The notes below the pieces were generated by a model. It saw only the letters and a list, made by a program, of their open reading frames with translations. It made no database searches and had not been told where the DNA came from. From NCBI RefSeq assembly GCF_963678635.1, contig NC_087067.1, positions 61,304,594 through 61,368,593 on the forward strand: DNA of 64,000 nt. Direction: 5' to 3'. Positions 1 to 9,184 of the stretch are shown here, one piece after another (the first letter of the stretch is position 1; the number at the start of each line of letters is the position of its first letter). Source of the DNA: Symsagittifera roscoffensis. Lineage: Eukaryota; Xenacoelomorpha; Acoela; Convolutidae. A program made the position numbers and the translations under genes.

Positions 1-93
1 AGTTCATGCTTTCTGGGTCACGTGACTGGATTATTTTTCTGTTTATATGTTAAATTATTTGCTTCATCAGTATATGCATTGTTTGATTGTTAA
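1..93 (+). CDS. 3' end of unknown element gene (LHDAAG family)
   Basis: The first 30 codons read open to TAA at 91-93 and match the C-terminus of the intact gene at 38864-39268, including the GHVTGL segment and the final ALFDC. The product is unknown. The rest of the gene is outside the window. Its position directly upstream of the exonuclease-like gene is the same in both elements. Confidence 0.75.
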   Translation, partial: SSCFLGHVTGLFFCLYVKLFASSVYALFDC

Positions 94-133
94 TCATTTT
101 TAACAAAAAACTCCAGAGAAATCAGTTAACAGA

Positions 134-946
134 ATGAGTCTAGTTGTTTTGGATATTGAATGTATCGAAAGCAAAATAGTGAAAGAATTAGGAGTTTATA
201 AGGATGGACAAACAGAAGGATATTCCTTTCTTCCTCCCAAAAAATTCAAACCAACATCCCAATCTTTTTGGTGTACACAGCACCTTCATGGAATCAATTG
301 GAGCAGTGGTTACGAAAAATATACTGAACTCGAAAAAATGTTGGAAAATTTAGAAGCCACAGACACGGAATTTTTTGCAAAAGGTTATGAAAAATGTAAG
401 ATTCTATCAGAATTTTTGGAAACAAAGATTATTAATTTGGATGACTACGCTTGCCCTAAAGTTCAGTTTTTGATATTCAAAGATGAAGAATATGATTGGA
501 GGTGTAGCAACTACCCATTTCGTCATGCAAAAACTCTTCACTGTGCAGAAAGAAAAGCATTTGCATACGGAACATGGACTCGATGTTTTTTTAACAAATT
601 GTATATTATATTATTCTTAATGTACTACCATTTTCAAACTTTAATTAAATTTCATTGTCAACTTTTTCTTTTTAGAGTTAAGATGGTCGATCAATGTGAC
701 AAGCCCGTAAATTTAGGAAATTTTGTTTTTGATGAAGAAAATCATGAACGAAAATCATGGAAATTGTTTGGACGTACATGTAATAGATCTCTTTTAGTTT
801 TTTTGTGCCAATTTTTTGTTATAGTTTTGATGCTAGTATGTGCAATCGTTCGAATTATGTTATCCACAACATGTGAAGAAACAACAATTTGGGTAGCTAT
901 TTTATCAAGTACAGCCGGTTATATTCTACCTTCTCCAAAGCTATGA
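134..946 (+). CDS. Exonuclease-like / membrane protein gene, two exons (element 1 copy)
   Basis: Exon 1 (134-600) begins VVLDIEC, which resembles the first acidic motif of a DEDD exonuclease, and ends in a conserved block with SNYPFRH and LHCAERKAF. Exon 2 (676-946) encodes a hydrophobic segment (LCQFFVIVLMLVCAIV) and a short Cys-containing tail. The 75-nt GTATAT...TTTTAG stretch between them happens to stay open here. The intact element has a stop in the same intron, so splicing is the likelier reading. The stop TGA overlaps the ATG of the following ATPase. Whether the exons make one protein or two is not settled. The enzymatic role is an inference from one motif. Confidence 0.6.
   Translation: MSLVVLDIECIESKIVKELGVYKDGQTEGYSFLPPKKFKPTSQSFWCTQHLHGINWSSGYEKYTELEKMLENLEATDTEFFAKGYEKCKILSEFLETKIINLDDYACPKVQFLIFKDEEYDWRCSNYPFRHAKTLHCAERKAFAYGTWTRCFFNKLYIILFLMYYHFQTLIKFHCQLFLFRVKMVDQCDKPVNLGNFVFDEENHERKSWKLFGRTCNRSLLVFLCQFFVIVLMLVCAIVRIMLSTTCEETTIWVAILSSTAGYILPSPKL
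601..675 (+). other. Predicted 75-nt intron
   Basis: Donor GTATAT at 601 and acceptor CTTTTTAG ending at 675, with a T-rich tract before the acceptor. Joining the exons keeps the same phase as the 77-nt intron of the intact copy at 39775-39851, although the intron sequences themselves differ. Confidence 0.6.
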
Positions 947-1836
947 ATAAAATAATATCTACCAAATAACGAAATTTTATTTCCCTAGTTGGACCAAGTG
1001 GATCTGGAAAATTGCATCTTATTTTTGATTGGTTGAAAATTGGAACTTTTCAACCAGCATTTGACAAAATTTTTTATTTTTATCAACATTATCAACCTCT
1101 TTATAGTCAAATGCAAAGAAAAAACCTTAAATTTATTCAACGAGTAGATTTTGACTTGATTGAAAATCTCCCCAATAATGGAACTAAGTATTTGCTTATA
1201 TTTGATGATTCTTGTGAAGAAATTTCAAACTCCAAACAATTTGTAAAAATTGCTACTGCGGGGAGACACAGGGGTCTGAATACAATATACATCAAACACA
1301 ATTTATTTCATCAAAGCAAATTAGGACGAGATGTAGAGTTACAAAATACACACATAGTCTTGTTCAAGTCGCCGAGGGATGTTTTACAAATCAATACATT
1401 AATTCAACAACTAGGTCTAGGATCTCAATTGAAAGAGTGGTATCAAGATGCAACATCCGTTTCTTATGGTCATTTACTTATTGATTTAACCCCAAAAACA
1501 GTTGATTCACTTAGGTATTGCACTAATAGTGGCTCAGTTCCAACAAAATTTTACTTACCAGCTGGAATAGAGACAAAGTTTTTGGACAATGAGTACACAA
1601 TACGTCTCTATTCTCCCAATATTTCAAAAATTTTCCCTAAGGCTTCGAAAACAATTCATTCTCAATTGCCCAAAAGATTTCATTCAGTTTCTGAGCGAGT
1701 GTTTAGTAAACCTATTAAGAGGAGAGCTTCGAGATCTTCGGAAAGAAGACGTAGTCAAATATCGAAAAGAAATTTCAGAACTAACACAAAAAAGAACTCC
1801 TCTACACAAAAGAAGAGTTATTTTAAGTTCAACTAA
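943..1836 (+). pseudogene. Packaging ATPase (A32/FtsK-HerA type), disabled
   Basis: Homologue of the intact ATPase at 40119-40985. The ATG at 943 overlaps the previous stop, but codon 9 is TAA (967-969), and the serine of the Walker A lysine-serine pair is replaced (GSGKL instead of GSGKS). The rest stays open: Walker B (LLIFDDSC) and the GRHRGLNTIYI block are kept. In the family this enzyme pumps genomic DNA into the capsid. Both lesions would disable it. The C-terminal part overlaps another frame at 1589-1891. Confidence 0.85.
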
Positions 1837-1891
1837 AGGGTTACAATTGATATCTATCATCACCCCTTTTGTCATTAAACGATTGACATAG
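1589..1891 (+). CDS. Small basic protein with hydrophobic C-terminus, overlapping the ATPase
   Basis: A 100-codon frame starts at an ATG inside the ATPase gene and runs past its end. The intact element has an equally long frame at the same place (40765-41067) with a conserved product: SECLVNLLRGEL, then RREISEL-type basic helices (KYRKEISEL here), then LHKRR, then a hydrophobic GLQLISIITPFVIK tail. From memory, small proteins of this design are common next to the integrase in invertebrate Polintons, but I cannot name a function. Its conservation beyond the ATPase stop argues that it is a real gene. Confidence 0.6.
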   Translation: MSTQYVSILPIFQKFSLRLRKQFILNCPKDFIQFLSECLVNLLRGELRDLRKEDVVKYRKEISELTQKRTPLHKRRVILSSTKGLQLISIITPFVIKRLT

Positions 1892-1892
1892 T

Positions 1893-2303
1893 ATGGAACA
1901 GTTTGTTTTAATTGCGTACTCAGTTTATCAATCACAAAGTACACTTCCAAGAAAACAAAAATTGGAACAAAAGCAAGAAAAAGAGGAGATTGTACCAAAA
2001 AATTTTGATTCTGTTTACAGTGCTGTAAATGCGAGGTTAAAAACGAGCAACAATAAGCATATTATTGATTTAATTTTGAATTCTCCTAGAGTTAAAATCA
2101 GCCAGTCAGACAATATTATATTGGATAATCGAGATACAAAAGAATCTATTGTAGACTTTGTGTGTGCACTAAAGCGAAAAAATATCGATTTTCCAGATAT
2201 TTACTTTACTATTTTGGAAGCAACACATATTCCTCCTAAACTTGTTATTAACAAGAATGCCGAAGCAAAAGATAGAGGAACTTGGAACCCTTTCAAAATC
2301 TGA
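1893..2303 (+). CDS. 136-aa Polinton protein upstream of integrase
   Basis: Open 136-codon frame starting 2 nt after the previous stop. It has a Lys/Glu-rich stretch at about residues 23-35, then blocks LIDLILNSPR-like and DFPDIYFTIL, and ends KDRGTWNPFKI. The intact element has the same gene at 41069-41479. I recall this protein next to the integrase in many invertebrate Polintons, but it has no assigned role. Its end overlaps the integrase start by 47 nt. Confidence 0.65.
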   Translation: MEQFVLIAYSVYQSQSTLPRKQKLEQKQEKEEIVPKNFDSVYSAVNARLKTSNNKHIIDLILNSPRVKISQSDNIILDNRDTKESIVDFVCALKRKNIDFPDIYFTILEATHIPPKLVINKNAEAKDRGTWNPFKI

Positions 2304-3198
2304 AAAGGTAAGACTAAACAGATTGTATTCTAGGGGCAGAGCTGCGTACGGTTCTATTCAAAACTTGAGTAAAGCGAGTGGTTTATCAAAAAAGAAAGTA
2401 GAAAAGTTTTTACAAACCAAGACATCGTATACAAAATTTGGTCCACCAATCAGGTCTTTCCGAAGACTTCAAGCGTTTTCTAAATATATCAATGAAATCT
2501 GGTGTATGGACTTGGCTTTTGTAGACAAGTTAGCTCTTCAAAACAATGGAGTCAAGTATTTATTAGTTGCTGTAGATATTTTTTCGAGATTTGTCAGAGT
2601 TCAAACAATGAAAACAAAGTATGCCAAAGACACTTTACAAGCTTTTAGAAAAATGATTTCTCGAAAAAACACTCCTGAAAAACTTTGGGTTGATAAAGGA
2701 ACAGAATATGGGGGAACTTTTAAAAAGTTTTGCAAGGAGAAAGACATTGTAGTTTACTCAACAATGAGTGAAACCAAAGCTGCATTTGCAGAGAGAGCAA
2801 TTCAGTCTTTAAAACATATAATATATCGTTACATTGAAGATCATGGTGAAAAATTTATCCCCAAATTGCAGCAATTTGTTTCTACATTGAACTGCCGCAA
2901 AAATCGATCAATTGAAAAATGTCCCAGAGATGTGAAAAACAGTGATTTTTTATCAATATTGTATAACAAATCATTCAAGAAGTATACTAAACCAAAATTC
3001 AAAATTGGTGATAGAGTTAGAATTTCGAAAAATGATATTCCGTTCCGAAAAGGATACAAGCCACAGTTTACAGATGAAATTTTTGAAATTTCGGCAATAT
3101 CTACAAAAAAACCTCCAACATACATCATCAAAGATCTCGAAAAAGAAGAAATTCTGGGAAAATTTTATGAAAAACAGCTGAGAAAATGTTCAGATTAG
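2257..3198 (+). CDS. Retroviral-type integrase (element 1 copy)
   Basis: A 313-residue DDE integrase. The first aspartate is in WCMDLAF, the second in WVDKGTEYG, and the glutamate in AAFAERAIQ. A basic N-terminus precedes the catalytic core. A KIGDRVRISK segment near the C-terminus fits the SH3-like DNA-binding tail. Integrases of this kind insert Polintons and leave a 6-bp target duplication. The frame is open despite decay of neighbouring genes. The ATG at 2257 matches the intact copy's start at 41433. Confidence 0.85.
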   Translation: MPKQKIEELGTLSKSEKVRLNRLYSRGRAAYGSIQNLSKASGLSKKKVEKFLQTKTSYTKFGPPIRSFRRLQAFSKYINEIWCMDLAFVDKLALQNNGVKYLLVAVDIFSRFVRVQTMKTKYAKDTLQAFRKMISRKNTPEKLWVDKGTEYGGTFKKFCKEKDIVVYSTMSETKAAFAERAIQSLKHIIYRYIEDHGEKFIPKLQQFVSTLNCRKNRSIEKCPRDVKNSDFLSILYNKSFKKYTKPKFKIGDRVRISKNDIPFRKGYKPQFTDEIFEISAISTKKPPTYIIKDLEKEEILGKFYEKQLRKCSD

Positions 3199-3241
3199 TG
3201 GTAAGTCATTTTTTAAATTGAGTTTCTATCGATCAGTTGTC

Positions 3242-4068
3242 ATGGATTCTTTTACTATTGAGCTAGTTTCTAATGCTTCTTTTAATTGTTATCCGAATAA
3301 CAGTCTTAGTTCCTTTACAAATTTTCTACCGGAACAAATACATCTAAAAGGAGAATGGGAGGTTGCTATTTCAGAAATATCGTACCCTTCTGTGTACCAA
3401 AACGTTACAGAGGGAAAGTTTACTTTCGTAGATGGACGAGAAAGTCCTGAGGAAAAAAGAAAAATTCAACCGATGCATGTTGAACCTGGCTTGTATCCAA
3501 GTATTGTTGATATAGTTGTAGCCATGAATGACAAAGTTCGAAAACGTATAGGAGCACAAAAATATGAATATAACGGAATTTATGTATCAGTAGATAAGAT
3601 TACACAAAAAGTTGCCATTCATTTACCTGAGGATCAATCAGTGTTTATAATTCAAAGTGCTGATTTGAGTCACATTTTTGGTTGTGATTTAGAACAAAAT
3701 CAGACAGGTGTTATAATGAAAGGAAAAGGACCACATTATCCTCAGTATTCTTACGACATTATAAGAATACATTCCTTAATGATTTATAGTGATATTATAG
3801 AATATAATATAGTAGGCGATACAAAAACTCCATTACTGCGTTGTATTCCTTTCATTTCAAAAGTAAAAAATGGAGACATAATATCTACAGGACAGTACAT
3901 GAACTATCAATCCTTCACAAATCTACAATTTAAAAAATTATTAAAAAACTCATTCCACAGCATAAAAATAGAACTAAGGGATACTACAGGTGAAAAATTC
4001 CTTTTGTGTCCGTAGGAATTACACGAGTTGTCCTCTTGTTTCGCAAGATTTCGGATAATCATTTTTGA
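3242..4068 (+). pseudogene. Penton-like minor capsid protein, frameshifted
   Basis: Aligns end to end with the intact gene at 42417-43244, from MDSFTIELVSNASFNCYPNN to the NHF-type end. One A is missing from an A-run near 3995 (827 versus 828 nt), so the last 18 or so codons are read in the wrong frame. In the family this single-jelly-roll protein forms the capsid vertices. Confidence 0.85.
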
Positions 4069-4085
4069 TTTATACTTCAACCGAA

Positions 4086-4454
4086 ATGGTTGCTCAAAGT
4101 TCAGCTAATTTCCCTATTTTTCGTGGACATGCAAGGCAGCGTGGAAGAGGTTTTGGTGCTCTTGCACAAACTCTTGGGAGAACTGCAATTCCCTTCATCA
4201 AAAAATATATAGTCCCAGCTGCAAAAAGTATCGGAGCAGATTTATTTGAAATTGCTGCTCCAGAGATTGGAGAAGTTGTCAGTGGACGAAAAAAACTCAA
4301 AACGTTTGCAAAAGATGTTGGAACAAAAACAGTTCGAAAACAGCTGGGAGGTGGAAAAAAGAAATCCAAGCTTAGAAAAAGAAGAACCATTTCTCAAAAG
4401 AGTAGTTCAAAAATCAGTCGCTCTCGCAAAGACATTTTTGACAAGATAAAATGA
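4086..4454 (+). CDS. pX-like basic virion protein (element 1 copy)
   Basis: Open frame of 122 codons. An N-terminal RGHARQRGRGFGAL segment is followed by an amphipathic stretch (IPFIKKYIVPAAK), a mixed middle with GEVVSGRKKLK, and a Lys/Arg-rich tail. The order and composition resemble the small adenovirus pX/core-type proteins reported in adintoviruses. The name is by resemblance only. Its stop overlaps the capsid gene ATG, as in the intact element. Confidence 0.6.
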   Translation: MVAQSSANFPIFRGHARQRGRGFGALAQTLGRTAIPFIKKYIVPAAKSIGADLFEIAAPEIGEVVSGRKKLKTFAKDVGTKTVRKQLGGGKKKSKLRKRRTISQKSSSKISRSRKDIFDKIK

Positions 4455-5756
4455 GTGTAAATCAAAGTAGTCATTTTCGGTACGGAGCGTTTACAAATTC
4501 TTCTTTGGAGATTTTTGATAAAGTCCCAGTTTTGGAAACAATTATGTCTTACACACAAGAAGTATTCCCCAGTACCTCTCCAGATGAAAGCAGTATTGAG
4601 TTTGAACTTGAAACGGATCGTAATCTCTACTTGAATATGCGTGATACCCATCTTAGCTTAAAGCTTCAACTATTCAAAGGAAGATTGTTTGATGCTTTCA
4701 AAAAAGAAAAAGCAGAACATAAAGCAAAATCGGAGGAAGATTCAGACTTACTTAACTTATGTAAACAATCTACTACATTCTCTATTCTCCAACTGTGAAG
4801 TTTATTTTAACAATACAATGGTTTACAATGCCAATGGATTATATCCTCATAAGGCACAGATATCGAACGAATTCAACTCGTCAGCAGTGAGTAATAGAGG
4901 AATTCTTGCTTGTCATGGATACAGTTTTGAAGAAAATCCTGATGCATTTGATATGTATCCATTCACTGATAGAGCAAATTCCTTGGGAACAGGGATAACT
5001 TTTTCACTCTATGGGAGGCTCGCCATTGATTTGTTTACTTTCGAAAAACTGTTGCTACCAAATACCAAAGTTCGAATTAAACTTATTCGAGCTAGACCTA
5101 ATTTTTACATGTTATCTGATAATCCAAATGTCAGTCTGAAAATAGTTGATTGTTCACTGTTTACAAGAAGAATTTTAGTAGCTGAACCTAATCATCAATA
5201 TTTGCAATGGAATCTGGAAAGGGAACCTGCTCATTACAATTACATGGAAACTATAGCAAGAACCTTTATCATTCCATCTCGTCAAAACCAGTTTATTCAG
5301 GAAAATGTTTTCAATAATGCCCCAATCAGAAGGATAGCTGTTGCAATGAATACAAATTCCGCTGTTGCGGGATCTTTTTATGAAAATCCTTTCAAATATC
5401 AACAATTTCATTTGAGAGAACTTAGAATTATTCGGGGTGGAAGAGCAATTATTTCATAAGATACAACTTCCCCTTGTCGACCCTATGTTACAACAATGAA
5501 AGCAATGCAGTTTAACGAAGATTTTCCAGCTCTTCCTATGGAAGATTTTCAAAATCACTATATTCTAGTTTTCGACTTGACTTCACTACAGGATGCCGCT
5601 GAACACTTGCATTATCCAGAACTTAGTGGAGAAAGCTTGAGATTAGAAATGTTTTTCCAATTTCCCTTGGAGCAAGTAACGGAAGTGATAGTCTTGGGAG
5701 AAAGACTATCAAATATTCAAATTGACAAATTCGGAACAGTCGCTAAAAATGTTTAA
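4451..5756 (+). pseudogene. Major capsid protein, broken by a 14-nt deletion and a nonsense codon
   Basis: Homologue of the intact 439-aa double-jelly-roll-type capsid protein at 43633-44952. The gene is 14 nt shorter (1,306 versus 1,320). A deletion just after the KSEEDSD segment, near 4747, shifts the frame. A second lesion is TAA at 5457-5459, where both other copies have a leucine codon. The nonsense codon is absent from the duplicated 3' part at 6623-7294, so it arose after the duplication or was not carried by it. Confidence 0.88.
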
Positions 5757-6104
5757 TTTTTTTGAGTTTTCAGGTTCCTATAAAAATATTGTAACTTTTT
5801 AGGGACTTTTCTTTGTTATTATCTCTGTACTATCTATATTGTTTTTCTTCAGACCTAAAGCTCCAGAAAAAATAGAGAAGGAATGCTGTTTAGTTGAAAA
5901 CCCGAGACACTTCTTCAACCTAGACTGTGAAACAGTTTTCAATTAATTTTGCCCACTATATAAGGCTTGTGTATGGGACTTTGTTGATTCAATTCCTAAA
6001 TGTGTGTAAGTCATAATTCTTTCTTTTTTTAACCTAAAGTACACTATCAAACTATCAATTTCATTTTTAGCTGTAAATCAGCCTACAATTGCAAAGATGG
6101 ATAA
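5749..6104 (+). pseudogene. Cys-rich single-pass membrane protein gene (first copy), disabled
   Basis: Homologue of the intact spliced gene at 44945-45303. The ATG overlaps the capsid stop. A TAG interrupts the transmembrane segment at about 5803, and a TAA follows the ETVFN segment at 5944-5946. The intron (6006-6070, GTAAGT...TTTTTAG) is still present in the same phase, and the second exon ends 8 nt inside the protease gene. Confidence 0.75.
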
Positions 6105-6495
6105 CATCTCACTTTTGCAAATTATTGAAAGAATTCCAGAGCTCAGGTTCAAGTACATGGGATCATACCCTTCTGATACAGTACCTCAACTAACAAAATA
6201 CTCTTTTGCAATTATTAACTCAGCCCCAAGCAATGATAGAGGAGAACACTGGATTATGATTGCTCGAATGAATAAAAGCTTCTACTTTGCAAATTCTTTG
6301 GGAAGAAAGAGATCAACTTACCCCTTTTTGACGAAAAAATTTCGACGAATGGTTCCTCGAAAGCTACAAAAGACTGATAATTTGTGTGGTTTTTACGCAA
6401 TTTATTCAGCGTTTTTCCTTTTTAAATTCTTCCAAAAGAACTTGAATAATGTTCATGATGTGTATGTTTTGAATTTTATCAGTAATTTCATGTAA
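6097..6495 (+). CDS. Adenain-like cysteine protease (element 1, first copy)
   Basis: Open 132-codon frame. Histidine 51 in GEHW, the glutamine of KLQK at residue 91 and cysteine 97 in NLCGFY match the family pattern. The aspartate of the intact copy (residue 66, in ADSLG) is asparagine here (ANSLG), in both duplicated copies. These proteases mature viral capsids by cleaving precursor proteins. The change at a probable triad residue may reduce activity. The frame is otherwise undamaged. Confidence 0.8.
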   Translation: MDNISLLQIIERIPELRFKYMGSYPSDTVPQLTKYSFAIINSAPSNDRGEHWIMIARMNKSFYFANSLGRKRSTYPFLTKKFRRMVPRKLQKTDNLCGFYAIYSAFFLFKFFQKNLNNVHDVYVLNFISNFM

Positions 6496-6622
6496 AAGTG
6501 GATTTTGTTTTTTGTATGTGTTTTTACGAAAAGCATCTTAGCAACTAACCCTTTGATGAAATACGGAGAATGATGATGGAATATGGATGTTGTAGTCCCC
6601 CATTGTAACCAATTTCTAGTAA

Positions 6623-7294
6623 ATTCGAGCTAGACCTAATTTTTACATGTTATCTGATAATCCAAATGTCAGTCTGAAAATAGTTGATTGTTCACTGTTT
6701 ACAAGAAGAATTTTAGTAGCTGAACCTAATCATCAATATTTGCAATGGAATCTGGAAAGGGAACCTGCTCATTACAATTACATGGAAACTATAGCAAGAA
6801 CCTTTATCATTCCATCTCGTCAAAACCAGTTTATTCAGGAAAATGTTTTCAATAATGCCCCAATCAGAAGGATAGCTGTTGCAATGAATACAAATTCCGC
6901 TGTTGCGGGATCTTTTTATGAAAATTCTTTCAATTATCAACAATTTCATTTGAGAGAACTAAGAATTATTCGGGGTGGAAGAGCAATTATTTCATTAGAT
7001 ACAACTTCCCCTTGTCGACCCTATGTTACAACAATGAAAGCAATGCAGTTTAACGAAGATTTTCCAGCTCTTCCTATGGAAGATTTTCAAAATCACTATA
7101 TTCTAGTTTTCGACTTGACTTCACTACAGGATGCCGCTGAACACTTGCATTATCCAGAACTTAGTGGAGAAAGCTTGAGATTAGAAATGTTTTTCCAATT
7201 TCCCTTGGAGCAAGTAACGGAAGAGATAGTCTTGGGAGAAAGACTATCAAATATTCAAATTGACAAATTCGGAACAGTCGCTAAAAATGTTTAA
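6623..7294 (+). pseudogene. Capsid gene 3' fragment (duplicated copy)
   Basis: The 3' part of the capsid gene re-created by the tandem duplication. It begins abruptly within the gene (RARPNFYML segment) with no start of its own and reads open to the normal stop. It lacks the nonsense codon of the first copy. Confidence 0.88.
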
Positions 7295-7642
7295 TTTTTT
7301 TGAGTTTTCAGGTTCCTATAAAAATATTGTAACTTTTTTGGGACTTTTCTTTGTTATTATCTCTGTACTATCTATATTGTTTTTCTTCAGACCTAAAGCT
7401 CCAGAAAAAATAGAGAAGGAATGCTGTTTAGTTGAAAACCCGAGACACTTCTTCAACCTAGACTGTGAAACAGTTTTCAATTAATTTTGCCCACTATATA
7501 AGGCTTGTGTATGGGACTTTGTTGATTCAATTCCTAAATGTGTGTAAGTCATAATTCTTTCTTTTTTTAACCTAAAGTACACTATCAAACTATCAATTTC
7601 ATTTTTAGCTGTAAATCAGCCTACAATTGCAAAGATGGATAA
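7287..7642 (+). pseudogene. Cys-rich membrane protein gene (duplicated copy), disabled
   Basis: Same gene as at 5749-6104. The transmembrane segment is open here, but the TAA after the ETVFN segment is shared (7482-7484). So this nonsense codon predates the duplication, while the TAG of the first copy came later. The intron is kept at 7544-7608. Confidence 0.75.
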
Positions 7643-8033
7643 CATCTCACTTTTGCAAATTATTGAAAGAATTCCAGAGCTCAGGTTCAAGTACATGGGA
7701 TCATACCCTTCTGATACAGTACCTCAACTAACAAAATACTCTTTTGCAATTATTAACTCAGCCCCAAGCAATGATAGAGGAGAACACTGGATTATGATTG
7801 CTCGAATGAATAAAAGCTTCTACTTTGCAAATTCTTTGGGAAGAAAGAGATCAACTTACCCCTTTTTGACGAAAAAATTTCGACGAATGGTTCCTCGAAA
7901 GCTACAAAAAACTGATAATTTGTGTGGTTTTTACGCAATTTATTCAGCGTTTTTCCTTTTTAAATTCTTCCAAAAGAACTTGAATAATGTTCATGATGTG
8001 TATGTTTTGAATTTTATCAGTAATTTCATGTAA
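7635..8033 (+). CDS. Adenain-like cysteine protease (element 1, second copy)
   Basis: Second open copy of the 132-aa protease, the same protein as at 6097-6495. His 51, Gln 91 and Cys 97 are present, and residue 66 is asparagine. Both copies remain open although neighbouring genes are broken. The duplication is probably young, because few substitutions separate the units. Confidence 0.8.
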   Translation: MDNISLLQIIERIPELRFKYMGSYPSDTVPQLTKYSFAIINSAPSNDRGEHWIMIARMNKSFYFANSLGRKRSTYPFLTKKFRRMVPRKLQKTDNLCGFYAIYSAFFLFKFFQKNLNNVHDVYVLNFISNFM

Positions 8034-8160
8034 AAGTGGATTTTGTTTTTTGTATGTGTTTTTACGAAAAGCATCTTAGCAACTAACCCTTTGATGAAAT
8101 ACGGAGAATGATGATGGAATATGGATGTTGTAGTCCCCCATTGTAACCAATTTCTAGTAA

Positions 8161-9183
8161 ATTGTATAATTTTCTGAAAAGTTAACTCTGAGAAAGATGG
8201 TAAAATTATTACACAAAAGTATCAGAACCAAAAAAAATGATACTAATTTTTTCTCAGTGTAAACTTTTACCGTGGCTGAGCAATTGATAAATTTGGATGA
8301 TAATTTTTTGGAAAATTTGGAAATTTCAAATAATTTTTTTGGAAAATTTGGAAATTTCAAAGAATTTTTTAAAGATTAAAGAGAATGTGATAAAAGAGAA
8401 CTGAAATGAATCGTAGCAAGAAATATGACAGAATAAATAAACCAGTTGAAGTAAAAATAAGTTAGATAATTATGTGAAAAAAGATAAAATAAGTCATAAA
8501 ATTAACAAGTGTAATGAACCTGTCATCCGTTCTCCAGATAACCTGCGGAAAAAAGATTAAGTAGGATATAAAAGTAATCAACCGTGAGGAGCTGTCAAGA
8601 TTCGCCTGATATCCCGTGGAGCGGAATAACTAATCTGTCAAAGATAATCCCCTCTTGACAATTTTCCCCAGATAACCTGAGGGAAAATAAATAACATGAA
8701 ATAAGAATTTAAGATTCTTTCGAGAAAAAAAAATATTCCGTGATATATTAGTTTATGATCCCATACTCTAAATCCAAACCTAATTTTCGTCGAAACTTAC
8801 CATCTGAAACTTACCATCCAAAAAAATTCGTCGAAACTTACCATCTGAAACTTAAAATCCAAAAAAACTTACCATATCGAATTTTTGTAAGACAATATAG
8901 TCCTTACATATCACAAATCGTAGAAGTTGACTAAGAAACGCAAGTATTGGCAAAATCGAGATCAAAAAATTCGGGCGCCAAAAATTTTTTTGAAACTTAC
9001 CATCTTACCATCTGAAACCTCGTATCTTAATACATTGGGAAACCTATTCCCTATCTTAATACATTGGGAAATCTATAGCCTATCTTAATACATAGGGTGC
9101 TGACCGGATACTCTATAGCCTATGTTAATACATGGGGGTCAGCACCCCCCCCCCCCGGCTGAACTGCTCCAACATATACTACT
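8161..9183 (+). repeat. Right terminal repeat region of element 1
   Basis: No gene. From left: a 31-bp direct repeat (GGAAAATTTGGAAATTTCAAA, about 8309-8365), a hairpin-rich stretch (8520-8690), several CTTACCAT repeats (8795-9010), four TATCTTAATACAT-type repeats (9020-9135), a 12-C run and the tip CAACATATACTACT. The CTTACCAT and TATCTTAATACAT words recur in the TIRs of the intact element, but the rest does not align with it. Confidence 0.75.
8661..8688 (+). other. Hairpin around CAGATAACCTG
   Basis: ATTTTCCC and GGGAAAAT pair as an 8-bp stem around CAGATAACCTGA, whose CAG and CTG can extend it. A second CAGATAACCTG lies near 8537. The role is unknown. Confidence 0.45.
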
Positions 9184-9184
9184 A

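Larger units (their letters stand above)
5085..8160 (+). repeat. Tandem duplication, 2 x 1,538 bp
   Basis: 5085-6622 and 6623-8160 match base for base apart from scattered substitutions. The unit holds the last two-fifths of the capsid gene, the membrane-protein gene, the protease and about 125 bp of downstream DNA. The junction shows ATT microhomology (6623-6625 and 8161-8163). Confidence 0.95.
1..9183 (+). mobile_element. Decayed Polinton/adintovirus copy (element 1), right-hand part
   Basis: The gene order from the left edge to about 8033 matches 39176-45694 of the intact element further right: exonuclease-like/membrane gene, ATPase, small overlapping protein, 136-aa protein, integrase, penton-like, pX-like, capsid, Cys-rich membrane protein, protease. 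Several genes carry stops or frameshifts. The right tip ends CTCCAACATATACTACT at 9183, like the tip of the intact element, and has a 12-C run and TATCTTAATACAT repeats just inside it. The 6 bp outside, AACACC (9184-9189), are the predicted target duplication. The partner end is outside the window. The insertion lies within a retrotransposon gag region. Confidence 0.9.

Noticed and set aside
1012-1020. Alternative TTG start for the element 1 ATPase
   Set aside because: A eukaryotic gene would start at ATG, and the homologous start is at 943 followed by a nonsense codon. Starting here would also fall after part of the Walker A region.
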